DNA of 64,000 nt from the NCBI GenBank assembly GCA_001792895.1, contig MARA01000030.1, forward strand, positions 186,001 through 250,000. The letters run 5' to 3'. The notes under the pieces were generated by a model, which saw only the letters and a program-made list of their open reading frames with translations, was not told where the DNA came from and made no database searches. The first letter of the stretch is position 1. Each line of letters opens with the position of its first letter. A program made the position numbers and the translations under genes. The DNA comes from Lentinus brumalis (Eukaryota > Basidiomycota > Agaricomycetes > Polyporales > Polyporaceae). Below, piece after piece: positions 62,873 to 64,000 of the stretch.

Positions 62873-64000
62873 TTATTCGAGGGTCGGAGGGGCATTTCCG
62901 CTACCCATCATGACCCAAGCACCCTCGCTAGTAACATCGTCCACCGTCAAGAAGACCGTCGCTGGTCCCGGCGGGTAGACACGCCCGTTTGGAGGCGTCA
63001 CGAAGGTGAGAGACTTGCCATCAGGAGATATGTTTGCATCCATAAACACGAGACGCGCCCCTGCGTGGAACCCGTGCGTCGAGAAACCGAGATCCATGAG
63101 TGCCACTGGGCAGTCATCGTCAGCGTGGCTTTCCCGGTAACAACGTCTGAACGTCCACTCGTACCTTGGACTTTTGCGTCCGGATGTTTCAGCGAGGTCG
63201 GGAGGGAGATGGGAACGGTGAAGCTCTTGTTGAACGCCAGCTTCTCTGGCATGCTCACGATCCGCGGACGTGGGACGGACATGAAGGGCGGGTCAAGCGT
63301 CTGGATGCGGAACTCGCTCGGGAACTTGATCCCTGTCCCAACGACCGTGCCATTGTTTGGATTGCTCCCCCGATGAGGAAGTTCCCCTGAGGTGTGAGCG
63401 TGGCGGACGAGTGGTAGAGCCGCGCGATCCCGGACGAGGGCATTCCCCGGTTGCTGATGCGCTGCCCGAGCGGCGCGTCGGGAGTGTAGATGGATGGGAC
63501 GAGAACAGCGTGGTCCGAGTTCGAGTTCCCGATCGTGTCTTGCACGCTGTTGTAGCCCGCGAAGCCGGTCCCGGCACCGTTCGTGATGAGGATCTGGCCG
63601 TTCGGGATGTGGAGGAGCTCGTGCATAGTACGGCCCTCGATCATGTGTTCGACCTCCCAGCCCTTCGCGATGCCTTCTGGGGTGACCGTGATGCGGGAGC
63701 ACTGCGTGGTTGCAGGGATCTGGGAAGTGAGGTTGCCCGGCTGGATAGTGTCGTCAATGATCGTACCGCCGCAGACGAGAACTTCCGGTGTGAAGTCTGG
63801 TGGCGATAGAGGAAGCAGGATGACAGACCCGTCGATGGGGTTCGTGACGCGGACACCGTTGGGAAGGTCCGGGAGGATGGTCTCGGTGTTCGCCTCGACG
63901 TCGTAGATGATCGTCTGGTTGTTCGCGATCATGAAGACCTTCCCATCGGGCAACGCAATCAGGCTGTCATTGTTCACATCATAAACTTCGTGCTTTCCAC
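62873..64000 (-). CDS. Second glyoxal oxidase, 3' part only (runs off window)
   Basis: Two exons lie in the window: 63963-63165 and 63105-62873; the 5' exons lie beyond 64000. The last exon is 233 nt, as in the first copy. Conserved pieces are [54 protein letters not shown] and [17 protein letters not shown], so the Tyr-His pair and distal His are present. The frame breaks at the C5 run 63367-63371 (Gly-Gly-Ser-Asn-Pro region); one more base restores it and gives exon length 800, matching the first copy modulo 3. Same reaction as the first copy is expected. Confidence 0.85.

Noticed and set aside
464..64000. CRISPR arrays, bacterial operons, tRNA or rRNA genes
   Set aside because: No spaced short direct repeats, and no cloverleaf or rRNA sequence was recognised; the gene structure is fungal.

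Overview
The window is eukaryotic and reads as a GC-rich agaricomycete (mushroom-forming basidiomycete) chromosome. Genes are dense and split by many 50-65 nt GT-AG introns. The gene content fits: copper-radical glyoxal oxidases, a DUF6533-type membrane protein, an F-box family, a MYND protein of basidiomycete type, and Tad-like LINE and chromodomain Ty3/Gypsy elements. No rRNA, tRNA or CRISPR was recognised.

Layout. 0.4-4.1 kb: a single-pass membrane protein and a YIH1/IMPACT homologue. 4.6-28.9 kb: one F-box gene (minus strand, 519 codons before disruption) broken by nested transposons. A LINE of about 11.7 kb (5137-27464, 16-bp target duplication) sits in its second exon. A 10.7-kb Gypsy element (16575-27242, two identical 218-bp LTRs, 5-bp duplication) sits inside the 5' part of the LINE. 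A 277-bp MITE (4718-4994, TA duplication) sits in the same F-box exon further downstream. 29-34 kb: an F-box relic, a multi-pass DUF6533-like gene and an intact F-box gene. 34.4-40.0 kb: a housekeeping block of SPT3 (SAGA), DDI1 (ubiquitin-dependent protease/shuttle) and ATG29 (autophagy). 40.6-48.4 kb: two divergently transcribed paralogues encoding a divergent P-loop NTPase plus a possible nuclease domain, separated by an imperfect tandem repeat. 48.9-55.9 kb: ATG29 relics, an F-box pseudogene and two tandem intact F-box genes. 56-64 kb: a MYND-like gene, a glyoxal oxidase, an arrestin-like gene and a second, partial glyoxal oxidase.

The F-box copies share one architecture: a phase-0 intron, a conserved WWR..RD/E-G-E-R-V block, and a 23-nt last coding exon. 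That is what allowed the disrupted copy to be followed across the LINE and the MITE. Their likely role is as SCF ubiquitin-ligase receptors, beside DDI1, which acts on ubiquitylated proteins.

Reading caution: seven apparent frameshifts, in host and transposon genes alike, would each be removed by one more base in a C or G run. This suggests systematic homopolymer under-calling rather than seven real pseudogenes. In contrast, the LINE, Gypsy and MITE junctions are clean, with exact target duplications.
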